From Kosakonia sp. SMBL-WEM22 (GTDB lineage Bacteria; Pseudomonadota; Gammaproteobacteria; Enterobacterales; Enterobacteriaceae), in the NCBI RefSeq assembly GCF_014490785.1, contig NZ_CP051488.1, positions 2,418,001 through 2,482,000 on the forward strand: 64,000 nucleotides of DNA. Reading direction: 5' to 3'. Under the pieces are notes generated by a model. The model did no database searches and had not been told where the DNA came from. It was given only the letters and a program-made list of their open reading frames with translations. Positions 43,762 to 51,674 of this stretch are shown in pieces. The stretch's first letter is position 1. Each line of letters begins with the position of its first letter. The translations under genes were made by a program, and so were the position numbers.

Positions 43762-45932
43762 GTGCGAGCGTAAAAACCACCCAAGCCTTAACCGCATGGA
43801 TCACGAACAACCGTCAGCACTCACCGCTGCTTAATGATGACGCCGATGCCCTGCTGGCACGCGTTACCGCCGCCGCGGCGGATGAACAGGCGCTGACGGA
43901 GGTGGCTGACGCTCCCTGTACCGTCGGGCTGTATGGTCGCTCGCAGGCGGCAAAAGCGCATTTGCTTGCCGCCCTGTGCGGCAGCGGCAATGGCCGCATG
44001 CATGTACGCCCTGGCGAAAAGACGCTGGATTACTTCAGCCATATTAACCCTGGGCACGCCCTGACCAGCATGGCGCTACGTTTCAGTCAGCGCGTACCGT
44101 TTATGGATGAGGGATTCCCGCTCTGCCTGCGTATTCTCAGCGAAGCGGAACTGGTTCAGCTGTTTATTGCTCATGCGCATCAGCAGCCGGATGTGCGCGC
44201 GGTTGACAAAGCGGTCATTGAAGATCGGGTCGCGAAATGGCGCGCGCTGCGCCAGCCTAACGTCGTGCCGGGGATCACCGCCGAAGAGATTGGCGCGATT
44301 GCCCGCTTCTGGCGCTCAGTGGTGCCCGCCGCGCAGCAGCAGATGGATGATGCGCTCTGGTATCAATTCGCCGCCCTGCTACCCGCTCTTGATCTGACCA
44401 CACGCGCCAGCGCATGGGCACTGCTGTGGGGCGAACAGCAGGAGTTAACCCAGCAGTGGTTTGCCCTTGCACATACCCTGCACCAGACAGGTAACGCCGC
44501 CGAAATTGCCGCACCCTTGAGCATTCTGGTGGACACCTTCGCGCTGCCGACCGACGGCTTTTTAACCCCGGCGGTTGAGCAGGAGGAGGCGATCCACGAT
44601 GAAGTGGTGGTGCATCCGTGGGCCAATGAGCAGCTGCAAAATGCGGTCAGCATTCCGCTGGCGACGCTGGCGCTGATCACCCGCGAGCTGGTACTGCCGG
44701 TGGAAAACAGTCTGCTTCCCGGCGTCGATATTGTGGATATTCCCGCCCCCGGCCCGCGTGAAGGTCAGCCGCTGTGGCGCAGTAAATGCCGCTGGCTGCT
44801 GGAGAACTACCGCCAGCGCCTGCAGCCGGATGTGTTGATGATCTGTAACGCCACGCTGGATCGCGCGGAAACCGCCACCACTGCGCGCGCACTGCTGAAC
44901 TGGGTGAAAGAGACACAGTCGGGCCAGGAGTCGGCGCTACCGGGGCTGGTCTGGGCGATCACGCCGCAGGATGCGCGCTTTACGCTGGCGCAAAATCTGG
45001 ATGAGACCGTCCAGCAGCTGATTGGCAAGCCGGGCCAGCACTGGGGCACACTGCAGGCGCTGGATGCCAGCAGTTTGCAGCGTCTGCTTGAGTGGCTGGC
45101 GCAAGCGACCGCGCCCGCCCTGCGTCAGCAGCGGCTGAAAGCGCTGAACGAACGCCAGCAGCGTGCTCTGCGCGATCTGTTGCAGGCCTGGGTCGTCAGC
45201 CCGGAACAGGATGCGGATGAGCAGCGTAAACGGGCGGAGTCCGTGGTGCGCGAACTGCAGGTTCAGGCTTCACGTCATGGTGAGCTGCTCGAAGGATTAA
45301 TGCCGGATATGCAGCAGTTCGATACGCTCTGGAAGGTACAGCAGCCGCGGGAAGAGAAAGTGAGCGGCCTGTTTAACGAGTCGATCGATCTGTTTGCCGA
45401 GTCGGCTGAGAGCGCCGAGCCGCAGGCAATGGCGAAAGATGTTGGTCAGCAGGCGCACGCGCTGTGGGTAAACCACGTGCGCCAGTGGAGCCGCAACGAT
45501 GACAATGCCGTGCGCCTGGGCGTCAGCCCGGCGACGCTGCGCCAGATGGCAGAAATCGTAATTGTCAGCAGCTACCGCCTGCGTCTGCCGGAAACGCTGC
45601 AGAAAATTATGCAGCGCGACACCGCCTGTGCGGCGCAGCTTCATGCCGCCATCGGCAACTTTGTCGCGTGGCTCGGCTATGCCGATCTTCCGCAGGAGAG
45701 CCGCCCCGCCAGCCGCGTGCAGAAGGGCAGCACCATCTTTGCTACCGCAGCGATAGAGCTGGGCGGCGCGCGGTTAACGCGTCTCGGCGATCAGCCGGTG
45801 CACGCGGCAACCCGCTATGTCTACGACTGGCTGGTCGCGCTTTACAACCGGGCGATTGAAAATATCGGCTACCGTCACCCGCTCGATGTCAGCCCTAACG
45901 CGCGCGCGGCGCTCAAAGCGCTACTGCCTTAA
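43758..45932 (+). CDS. srfC: SrfC family large P-loop protein with degenerate Walker A
   Basis: 724 residues, ATGA-overlapped with srfB. Near the N-terminus TVGLYGRSQAAKAHLLAAL (about 55-73) has the position and helix of a P-loop but reads GRSQAAKA in place of GxxxxGKS/T. A G3-like DIVDIPAPG lies at about 324-332 and a possible DxxP-type base loop around PDVLMICNAT. These suggest a dynamin/GTPase-like fold with weakened nucleotide binding. The C-terminal half is helical with long amphipathic stretches (QRLKALNERQQRALRDLLQA). No membrane helix. Last gene of the operon, followed by an intrinsic terminator. Function unknown. Confidence 0.87.
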   Translation: MSASVKTTQALTAWITNNRQHSPLLNDDADALLARVTAAAADEQALTEVADAPCTVGLYGRSQAAKAHLLAALCGSGNGRMHVRPGEKTLDYFSHINPGHALTSMALRFSQRVPFMDEGFPLCLRILSEAELVQLFIAHAHQQPDVRAVDKAVIEDRVAKWRALRQPNVVPGITAEEIGAIARFWRSVVPAAQQQMDDALWYQFAALLPALDLTTRASAWALLWGEQQELTQQWFALAHTLHQTGNAAEIAAPLSILVDTFALPTDGFLTPAVEQEEAIHDEVVVHPWANEQLQNAVSIPLATLALITRELVLPVENSLLPGVDIVDIPAPGPREGQPLWRSKCRWLLENYRQRLQPDVLMICNATLDRAETATTARALLNWVKETQSGQESALPGLVWAITPQDARFTLAQNLDETVQQLIGKPGQHWGTLQALDASSLQRLLEWLAQATAPALRQQRLKALNERQQRALRDLLQAWVVSPEQDADEQRKRAESVVRELQVQASRHGELLEGLMPDMQQFDTLWKVQQPREEKVSGLFNESIDLFAESAESAEPQAMAKDVGQQAHALWVNHVRQWSRNDDNAVRLGVSPATLRQMAEIVIVSSYRLRLPETLQKIMQRDTACAAQLHAAIGNFVAWLGYADLPQESRPASRVQKGSTIFATAAIELGGARLTRLGDQPVHAATRYVYDWLVALYNRAIENIGYRHPLDVSPNARAALKALLP

Positions 45933-45944
45933 GCCTTAAATCGC

Positions 45945-45972
45945 AACCCGGCACGCTCTGCCGGGTTTTTTA
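45945..45972. terminator. Bidirectional terminator after srfC
   Basis: AACCCGGCA (45945-45953), loop CGCTC, TGCCGGGTT (45959-45967) with six T on the plus strand; it overlaps the stop codon of the convergent hydrolase gene. Confidence 0.85.
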
Positions 45973-46731
45973 TTCGTGTTGCGCGATAAAGGAGCCTATC
46001 GCCTGCGCCAGCGCCGATGGCTGCTCCCACGACATTGAGTGACCGGCGTCGGCGATAATCCGCAAATCGATTCCCTGCTGGCGGACTTCTTCGGCGTCGT
46101 TATCCGGCAGCGAGTGCGCACCAAAAATCAGCGTCTTCGGGCGCGGCAAATCAACAAACAGCTTCATCCAGCCGGGCGTGATGCCCTCCACCAGGCTTTT
46201 CGCTTCCCGCCACATCGCCCAGGGCGCGGTGCTCTGCAAACTGCCCGCCCACGGTGAGGTCTCCCGTGCCAACATCGCTGCATAACCGCAGGTGACAAAG
46301 TCCCCTTCATCCATACTGGCCACTTCGCGGCTGAACTGCCCGCCGCCGGGGTAAAAGTTAGGTTCAGAGACGGCAAGGCCGTTAAGACGCGAGTGCATAC
46401 ATGACGCGACTTCAATAGCGATGCTGCCGCCCATACTGTGGCCGTAGAGCCAGAGAGCATCCAGCTTGAGGTGATCGAGCACTTCCACAACGACGTTTGC
46501 CTGATCGGTGGTGCGGTAAGCGTAGCTGGCGGGCCGTTCGCTGTAGCCACTGCCGGGCAGGTCGATAAGTATGGCGCGCCGTCCGGCGAGTGCCGGGTCG
46601 GTAATAATGCGTGGATATTCAAACGATGATGCGCAGCCCAGCCCGTGAATAAAGACCACCGGGTCGCCTTTGCCCGGTAAGGCGTGCCAGCGAACGCGGC
46701 ACTGCGCGTGGTGTGAATAGAGTTCGTCCAT
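45970..46731 (-). CDS. Alpha/beta-fold hydrolase
   Basis: 253 residues. Oxyanion segment FIHGLGCASS at about 27-36, nucleophile elbow GHSMGG at about 95-100 (Ser about 97), a cap region, acid residue in the strand around LIFGAHSLPDNDAEE and catalytic His in DAGHSMSWEQP near residue 231. This is a complete triad, so an active esterase, epoxide hydrolase-like or C-C hydrolase is likely; substrate unknown. No signal peptide. It stands alone between srfC (convergent) and the tandem ortT genes. Confidence 0.85.
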   Translation of the reverse strand: MDELYSHHAQCRVRWHALPGKGDPVVFIHGLGCASSFEYPRIITDPALAGRRAILIDLPGSGYSERPASYAYRTTDQANVVVEVLDHLKLDALWLYGHSMGGSIAIEVASCMHSRLNGLAVSEPNFYPGGGQFSREVASMDEGDFVTCGYAAMLARETSPWAGSLQSTAPWAMWREAKSLVEGITPGWMKLFVDLPRPKTLIFGAHSLPDNDAEEVRQQGIDLRIIADAGHSMSWEQPSALAQAIGSFIAQHE

Positions 46732-46796
46732 CTGCTCTCCCTCTTGCGTGATACTGGTATTTTATACAGCATTTCAGCGCAAGATTGCGAGCGAAT

Positions 46797-46970
46797 TCAA
46801 AAGAGTGAAATAAGGAGCGCTACCGGGAAACTGATTGGCCATGTTGCACCGACTAATAGTGCGCTCAATAAGCGCATGGTGCGCTTCTCTTTGGTGAGGA
46901 ACCAGGTGACAAACGCGCAGATCGTCGCCATCACGGCGTAAAAAATCAGCAGTTTTGTGTAGAGTTCCAT
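46797..46970 (-). CDS. OrtT/GhoT-family membrane toxin, second copy
   Basis: A 57-residue frame, MELYTKLLIFYAVMATICAF at the start and GATWPISFPVALLISLF at the end. It has two membrane helices around the polar turn LTKEKRTMRLLSA and matches the neighbouring OrtT copy in length and nearly every structural position. OrtT and GhoT insert into the inner membrane, lower membrane potential and ATP, and slow growth under stress. The gene is 105 bp from the other copy on the same strand, so this is a tandem duplication that has diverged. No GhoS-like antitoxin is visible, in line with OrtT being an orphan toxin. Confidence 0.85.
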   Translation of the reverse strand: MELYTKLLIFYAVMATICAFVTWFLTKEKRTMRLLSALLVGATWPISFPVALLISLF

Positions 46971-47075
46971 CCGCCTTCTCCTCTCCTTAGGCCAACATGC
47001 ACTCGCTATGCTGCTCTCTTTATTGTCCGCATGTTGTCGGGGCGGTCACGCTTTGCTTTAGCGGTCAGACAGCGA

Positions 47076-47249
47076 TCAGAAAATGGAGAAGAGCAGTGCC
47101 ACCGGAAAGCTCATCGGCCAGGTGGAACCGACCAGAAAAGCGCTCAGCAGACGGATACGTTTACGATCGTGCGACAGGAACCAGGTAATAAAGGCGCAGA
47201 TCAACGCCATGACACAATAGAACACCAACATTTTTTGGTATAACGACAT
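47076..47249 (-). CDS. ortT: Orphan membrane toxin OrtT (YdcX)
   Basis: 57 residues from the ATG at 47249, MSLYQKMLVFYCVMALICAF to TWPMSFPVALLFSIF; the upstream ATG at 47258 adds three residues. This is close to E. coli OrtT along the whole length. Two membrane helices flank SHDRKRIRLLSAFLVGSTWP. OrtT reduces intracellular ATP and is linked to survival under trimethoprim/sulfamethoxazole and starvation. In E. coli it sits between patD and ydcY. Here the same order is kept but srfABC, the DppA-like gene and others lie between ortT and ydcY. An FNR-like sequence lies 51 bp upstream. Confidence 0.92.
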   Translation of the reverse strand: MSLYQKMLVFYCVMALICAFITWFLSHDRKRIRLLSAFLVGSTWPMSFPVALLFSIF

Positions 47250-47299
47250 AACAAACATTAACCCAGAAGTAACAAAACGTGCGCAATATGCTCTTTTAA

Positions 47300-47313
47300 T
47301 TGACCTTTATCAA
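47300..47313. promoter_or_regulatory. FNR-like site upstream of ortT
   Basis: TTGACCTTTATCAA matches TTGAT-N4-ATCAA at 9 of 10 specified bases. Its centre is about 57 bp before the ortT start. No good -10 at the distance of a class II site was found, so this remains a lead. The remaining 47314-47447 has a spaced inverted pair ACGTCCGC / GCGGACGT about 45 bp apart and no gene. Confidence 0.3.
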
Positions 47314-47447
47314 GTTTAAATAGTTTCTCAAAAGAGACCGTATGCCGCAAATTTGATCTAACGGGCTGAATCTATTCATAAACGTCCGCCGGGAGTAATC
47401 CTTGATGGGGAGGATAAACGCAGCGCCAGCGGACGTGGATGTTCTGC

Positions 47448-47741
47448 TTACTGTTGGCGATCGCGCCACGCCTTAATCATCTCCTTCGTCACCTCACTGG
47501 CGTAACAGATGGGCGCATAACCCCCTGCTTTGCTCCAGGCGCTACGCCGCCCGCATGAACTGCCGTTACGCGCCCGGTTAAACGGACAGGCGCAGGTGCC
47601 CGGATATTCAGCAATTGACTCTTCAATAATCGCCTGTTTCACCTGCGCATCACTTAGCGCCTGCTCTTTTGCCACCCCTTGCGGTGCCATCATCACCCAG
47701 GCAGCCACAATAGCACCTGCCAGACTCGTCGTTATTTTCAT
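47448..47741 (-). CDS. Secreted small cysteine-containing protein, conserved hypothetical
   Basis: 97 residues. A signal peptide (MKITTSLAGAIVAAWVMMAP, cleavage near GVAKE) leads to a short helix (ALSDAQVKQAIIEESIAEYP) and the core GTCACPFNRARNGSSCGRRS plus GGYAPICYASEV, with four cysteines. That core is known to me as a recurring conserved hypothetical motif in proteobacterial secreted proteins and may bind a metal or form two disulfides. No function can be given. Single-gene unit. Confidence 0.8.
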   Translation of the reverse strand: MKITTSLAGAIVAAWVMMAPQGVAKEQALSDAQVKQAIIEESIAEYPGTCACPFNRARNGSSCGRRSAWSKAGGYAPICYASEVTKEMIKAWRDRQQ

Positions 47742-47967
47742 TTTCGTATCCCGTGAAGGTATGAATTACAAAAATATTCTTATTACTTTCCGTTAATATT
47801 GATTAAAAACAACTCAACCTATCTGGGTACATTTATATGTCAGATTTAACTTAAGTCTGCTTTTTAATATCGATAACGGCCAATTTGGGGCTGCTATATT
47901 TGGCGGGGCCGAATCTTCTCTGTTATTGTTTTTAACAGGCAAAGAAAAGGTGAAACAAGGTAAAGTT

Positions 47968-48405
47968 ATGCAGAAATATGACGATCTGTGGCAAGCCATT
48001 GAAGTTCGGGTGCGTGAAAATAATGACATCACGCATAACGATTGGACCACGGATAGCGTGCGGGGCCATGCTGCGAGGCAGCGCATTGCGCAGATATTTA
48101 TCCTCGAAGTGCTGTTGGCGCGCCATCGTGAAAAGTATGCCAGTAACTTTGTTCCACTGGCTGGTGAGGAGGCGCTCTACCATCTAATTTTTAAACGCAC
48201 CGGCTGGAAGCCATTTGAAGTGAAACAGCTCTCCTTTATCGACACGCTGTTTGTGTTAGCTGAACTCTTCCGTGATGAAAACTTACCGGCAGAAGTGCGC
48301 GCCGTGCTGCGCTCGCAGGGCATTAAGGATGAGGCGTTACCGACGTATGATTTTTCAGAGAAAGATTGGGCGCCGCGCGAGAACGAAGTTTTTCTGCGCC
48401 GTTAG
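47968..48405 (+). CDS. Hypothetical helical protein
   Basis: 145 residues from the ATG at 47968, with AAGG upstream; a TTG 42 bases earlier is less likely. Soluble, mixed charge, mostly helical: AARQRIAQIFILEVLLARHR and EALYHLIFKRTGWKPFEV, then LSFIDTLFVLAELFRDENLP. The pattern suggests a small helical bundle. I do not recognise the family. The gene ends in a bidirectional terminator shared with the convergent small gene. Possibly an immunity-like or regulatory protein, but there is no direct evidence. Confidence 0.7.
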   Translation: MQKYDDLWQAIEVRVRENNDITHNDWTTDSVRGHAARQRIAQIFILEVLLARHREKYASNFVPLAGEEALYHLIFKRTGWKPFEVKQLSFIDTLFVLAELFRDENLPAEVRAVLRSQGIKDEALPTYDFSEKDWAPRENEVFLRR

Positions 48406-48415
48406 GCTGCGCGGG

Positions 48416-48442
48416 AAAAAAAGGGCTCATCAGAGCCCTTTT
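48416..48442. terminator. Bidirectional intrinsic terminator
   Basis: AAAAAGGGCTC and GAGCCCTTTTT around ATCA; perfect 11-bp stem with A- and T-tracts on both sides, between two convergent genes. Confidence 0.88.
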
Positions 48443-48444
48443 TA

Positions 48445-48642
48445 TTATTGTGCCGCCACGCTACACGCCATGGTGAGCGCAAGCGGCGCGCGGGCAAAAT
48501 AAAATTCTTCGCCTTCACACCAGTAGGTTTCAATCGGCATTGCGCCGTTTGAAAATGTAGAAGAGATAGTTGTGTCGCCGTCATCCACCGTTAAAAACTC
48601 GGCTGCGCGACCGGGAATCAGCACGACTACGATTTTACTCAT
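48445..48642 (-). CDS. Small hypothetical protein
   Basis: 65 residues, MSKIVVVLIPGRAAEFLTVD then a Thr/Ser-rich middle and YWCEGEEFYFARAPLALTMA. The start is a beta-strand-like hydrophobic run, not a cleavable signal. It is preceded by a loose A/T-rich site rather than a strong ribosome binding site. Predicted as a small beta protein. No family recognised. The clear terminator behind it and lack of overlap support a real gene. Confidence 0.55.
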   Translation of the reverse strand: MSKIVVVLIPGRAAEFLTVDDGDTTISSTFSNGAMPIETYWCEGEEFYFARAPLALTMACSVAAQ

Positions 48643-48768
48643 TATGATTTAATTCCCCTGCCTGATTATTCAAAAAGCCAGCTATTATTGCCGTTTTTTG
48701 TGACGGGGTAATGACATTATTTGTAAGTAATTTCTTGCTTTCCCTGCTTTCGTTTCACAGTGTCGCAG

Positions 48769-49512
48769 ATGAGGGAGTATGACACCTTCACGCTCCACTC
48801 TCAGAGAGATCGTTGGTTAATGCAGAAAAGCGCAGGCGCTGGAATAAATTACAACACCTCACTGGAGCCGTTAAACGACAATGGAAATTTCATTCAAGTA
48901 TCGGTCAGAAAACTTTCGATGCTGATTATGGCGATTACATCACCGCCGTTGCACCCTTCCGGCAGCAAAAGTACCCTTTTTTTTTCCAGAATCCTTCATT
49001 GGCCACCTGTTGGCGGCTCAGGTGTTACTCTGGGTAGAGGCTACGATATGGGCAATCGCAGCGCCGGCGAAATCCTCTCAACACTTATGCTGGCAGGAAT
49101 TGAAGAATATAAAGCTCAGTTATGCGCAAAAGCGGCAGGGCTCAAAAATCGGGAGGCAGATCAATTCGTAAAAGTATATGGCCCGTTCGTAGGTGAAATT
49201 ACACACCAGCAGCAAATACGGCTCTTCGAGATCGCATACCGTGAAAAAATTGAATATGGTAAAGGGGTTTACAGTCGGCATGTTGAGAAATTAAAAATAG
49301 TCAATGCTGTGCAGTGGAATAGCTTAGATAAAGTCATCAGAGATGCGTTTATTGACACGCTATATCAAGGCAATATTACGGCAAGACAGATGGTTAAAAT
49401 AATGGCCCAGGGCGGAAGCAGGCAACAAATCATCGATTACCTGCGCAACGACAGCAATCTTGGTAATGACAAAAGAAGAACAAACATAAGAGTGAGGAAT
49501 CTGCAGCAATGA
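48769..49512 (+). CDS. Pesticin-like muramidase effector, apparently frame-damaged
   Basis: The frame is open from the ATG at 48769 (or GTG at 48760) to 49512, about 247 residues. The C-terminal 160 residues match pesticin/T4-lysozyme-like muramidase domains: VGGSGVTLGRGYDMGNRSAG, then VKVYGPFVGEITHQQQIRLF. Residues about 50-72 look wrong in this frame, while the next frame reads FDADYGDYITAVAPFRQQKY there, which fits the family. Two compensating changes explain it: a lost base near 48898-48903 and an extra T in a nine-T tract at 48977-48985 (eight would restore YPFFSRILHW). The toxin may therefore be inactive, or the T-tract may slip. It overlaps an LprI-type gene by 4 bases, the usual layout of an effector and its immunity protein. 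No VgrG or PAAR gene is near. Confidence 0.6.
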   Translation: MREYDTFTLHSQRDRWLMQKSAGAGINYNTSLEPLNDNGNFIQVSVRKLSMLIMAITSPPLHPSGSKSTLFFSRILHWPPVGGSGVTLGRGYDMGNRSAGEILSTLMLAGIEEYKAQLCAKAAGLKNREADQFVKVYGPFVGEITHQQQIRLFEIAYREKIEYGKGVYSRHVEKLKIVNAVQWNSLDKVIRDAFIDTLYQGNITARQMVKIMAQGGSRQQIIDYLRNDSNLGNDKRRTNIRVRNLQQ

Positions 49513-49952
49513 AAAATATCCTGATTTTAATCTTCCTCCTGCTGGCATCTGGTGCTGTGCTGGCTGGGCCTACTACAGATATCACATCGAATAGAGATGT
49601 TGATACCTGCATCCAAAAAAATGGTGAAAATAACAGCGAATGTCTTGAAGACCTCAACGATAAATCGAACAAGACTCTTATCACCGCTTACACTGAAAAA
49701 CTTAAACAAATTGAAAACTTTGATTATACCCAGTGGTGGATGGGGGATGAGAATCGGAAGAAGGGCATGATCGAAGCTTTCAAGAAAAGCCAGAGTGAAT
49801 GGTTAACTTACCGTAATAATTACTGTAATGCGGCTGCCACTGGTTCTCAAGGCACACATTTCCTGGGGGCTGCTGCAACGGGATGTAACATAAACATGAA
49901 CAACCGACGCATAAATGAAATAGAGATGATTCAAATGCAAATTCAAGAGTAA
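49509..49952 (+). CDS. LprI-type periplasmic lysozyme-inhibitor-like protein (probable immunity)
   Basis: 147 residues. Cleavable signal peptide (ILILIFLLLASGAVLAGP), then a helical DUF1311/LprI domain with DTCIQKNGENNSECLEDL, the diagnostic FKKSQSEWLTYRNNYCNAAA and ATGCNINM. Four cysteines fit two disulfides. LprI-type proteins inhibit lysozymes. Its start overlaps the stop of the muramidase gene (ATGA), which makes it the probable periplasmic immunity protein for that enzyme. The immunity gene looks intact even though the toxin gene does not. The pair's base composition is lower in GC than flanking genes, a sign of transfer. Confidence 0.8.
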   Translation: MKNILILIFLLLASGAVLAGPTTDITSNRDVDTCIQKNGENNSECLEDLNDKSNKTLITAYTEKLKQIENFDYTQWWMGDENRKKGMIEAFKKSQSEWLTYRNNYCNAAATGSQGTHFLGAAATGCNINMNNRRINEIEMIQMQIQE

Positions 49953-50050
49953 GCATTTTACTTGCTAAAGGCCGCAGAGCAAAAGGCGACCGGTTTGCCA
50001 TCCTTAACCGCTATAGTGGCTTTACTGCCCCACCTCTGCCCTATAACAAA

Positions 50051-50088
50051 GCGGCCGGAACACAATAACTTTGTATTCCAGCCGCTTA
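50051..50088 (-). terminator. Possible terminator after patD
   Basis: On the minus strand AAGCGGCTGGAA (50088-50077) can pair with TTCCGGCCGCTT (50062-50051), with one mismatch, but only a short T-poor tail follows. The preceding gap 49953-50050 holds no gene. Confidence 0.4.
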
Positions 50089-50096
50089 ACTCTCTG

Positions 50097-51521
50097 TCAA
50101 TGCTTTATCATCACATGCCGAACCACCGTGTAATCCTCAAGGCCGTAAATCGACATATCTTTGCCGTAGCCGGAGTGTTTCTGCCCGCCGTGCGGCATTT
50201 CGCTCACCAGCATAAAGTGGGTGTTGACCCAGGTGCAGCCATACTGCAACCGCGCGCTGATGCGGTGCGCGCGTCCGACATCTTTGGTCCATACCGATGA
50301 GGCGAGGCCGTAGTTGGAGTCATTGGCCCAGCCGAGCACCTGCGCTTCGTCATCAAACTCCGTAATACTCACCACCGGGCCAAACACTTCGCGCTGCACG
50401 ATCGCATCTTCCTGTTTTGCGCCTGCCAGCAAGGTTGGCTGATAGTAATACCCTGCCCCCGGCTGTTTATTGCCGCCGGTCACCACTTTGATATGCCCGA
50501 GCGCCTTCGCCTCTTCGACGGCGCGCGCCACGCGCTCAAGGTGCGCCTGCGAACTGAGCGGCCCAAGCTCGGTGGACTCATCGTTCGGCTCGCCCATCTT
50601 CAGGCTGGCGACTGCTGCGCCCAGCTTCTCAACCAGCGCATCATAAATGCCTTTTTGCGCATAGATGCGGCACGCGGCAGTGCAATCCTGCCCGGCATTG
50701 TAGAAACCAAAGGTGCGTACCCCTTCGACCACCGCGTCGAGGTCGGCATCATCAAACACAATCACCGGCGCTTTGCCGCCAAGCTCCATATGGGTGCGCT
50801 TAATCGACGAGGCGGTATGGGAAATGATGTGCTCCCCGGTAGCAATCGAGCCGGTCAGCGAGACCATGCGCACCTTTTGATGGCCGGTCAAACGATCGCC
50901 GACACTCTGCCCACGGCCAAATAGCACATTCAGCACGCCCGCCGGGAAGATACCCTGCGCTAACTCCGCCAACTTCAGCAGGGTCAGGGGTGTGATCTCT
51001 GAAGGTTTGATCACCACGCAGTTTCCCGCCGCCAGCGCCGGGGCCAGTTTCCAGGCGGCCATCATCAGCGGGTAGTTCCACGGCGCAATTGAAGCCACCA
51101 CGCCTAACGGATCGCGGCGAATCATCGAAGTGTGTCCCTCCAGGTACTCGCCCGCTGCCAGCCCGTTCAGGCAGCGCGCGGCACCAGCGAAGAAGCGGAA
51201 TACATCCACCACCGCCGGGAGTTCATCATTCAACACACAGTGCAGCGGCTTGCCGCAGTTGAGCGACTCGAGGCGCGCGAACATCTCTGCGTTATCTTCA
51301 ATCACCTGCGCCAGTTGCAGAAGCGCGTCAGCGCGCGCTTTCGGCGTGGTCTGCCCCCACTCGACAAAGGCCCGGTCTGCCGCCTCGACGGCCGCGTCGA
51401 CCTGCGCGTGTGACGCTTCGGCGATCGTCAGCAGCACTTCGCCGGTGGCGGGATTGTAAACCGCCTGCTCTTCACCTTCGCCATTAACCAGTTCGCCATT
51501 AATAAACAGTTGATGTTGCAT
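50097..51521 (-). CDS. patD: Gamma-aminobutyraldehyde dehydrogenase PatD (YdcW)
   Basis: 474 residues, the length of E. coli PatD. Aldehyde dehydrogenase body: [20 protein letters not shown], cofactor loop [12 protein letters not shown], catalytic Glu in [18 protein letters not shown] and catalytic Cys in [16 protein letters not shown]. It oxidises 4-aminobutanal to GABA in putrescine breakdown. In E. coli it is the last gene of ydcSTUV-patD, a polyamine/PHB ABC transporter operon. Here it stands 153 bp from ydcR with no transporter genes, so only the regulator and enzyme were kept or the importer lies elsewhere. Confidence 0.95.
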   Translation of the reverse strand: MQHQLFINGELVNGEGEEQAVYNPATGEVLLTIAEASHAQVDAAVEAADRAFVEWGQTTPKARADALLQLAQVIEDNAEMFARLESLNCGKPLHCVLNDELPAVVDVFRFFAGAARCLNGLAAGEYLEGHTSMIRRDPLGVVASIAPWNYPLMMAAWKLAPALAAGNCVVIKPSEITPLTLLKLAELAQGIFPAGVLNVLFGRGQSVGDRLTGHQKVRMVSLTGSIATGEHIISHTASSIKRTHMELGGKAPVIVFDDADLDAVVEGVRTFGFYNAGQDCTAACRIYAQKGIYDALVEKLGAAVASLKMGEPNDESTELGPLSSQAHLERVARAVEEAKALGHIKVVTGGNKQPGAGYYYQPTLLAGAKQEDAIVQREVFGPVVSITEFDDEAQVLGWANDSNYGLASSVWTKDVGRAHRISARLQYGCTWVNTHFMLVSEMPHGGQKHSGYGKDMSIYGLEDYTVVRHVMIKH

Positions 51522-51674
51522 CGCGCTCCCTCTGCCCGGTCTATGAGTCTGTTTACGGGTTGCCCCACTCCATTAAAAATAGACGGCGCGCAGAGAGAAC
51601 GGGTGGGCAGCCAGTGCTGAACTGTGTTGCTATTCACATTTCCTATGAATAGCGGTCAGCGCAGCGGCAAAAGG

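Noticed and set aside
48780..48824. 14-codon frame MTPSRS with a good GAGGGAG site just before the muramidase
   Set aside because: Too short to call and ends in TAATG; it may be a remnant of the original N-terminus or a leader, but cannot be supported.
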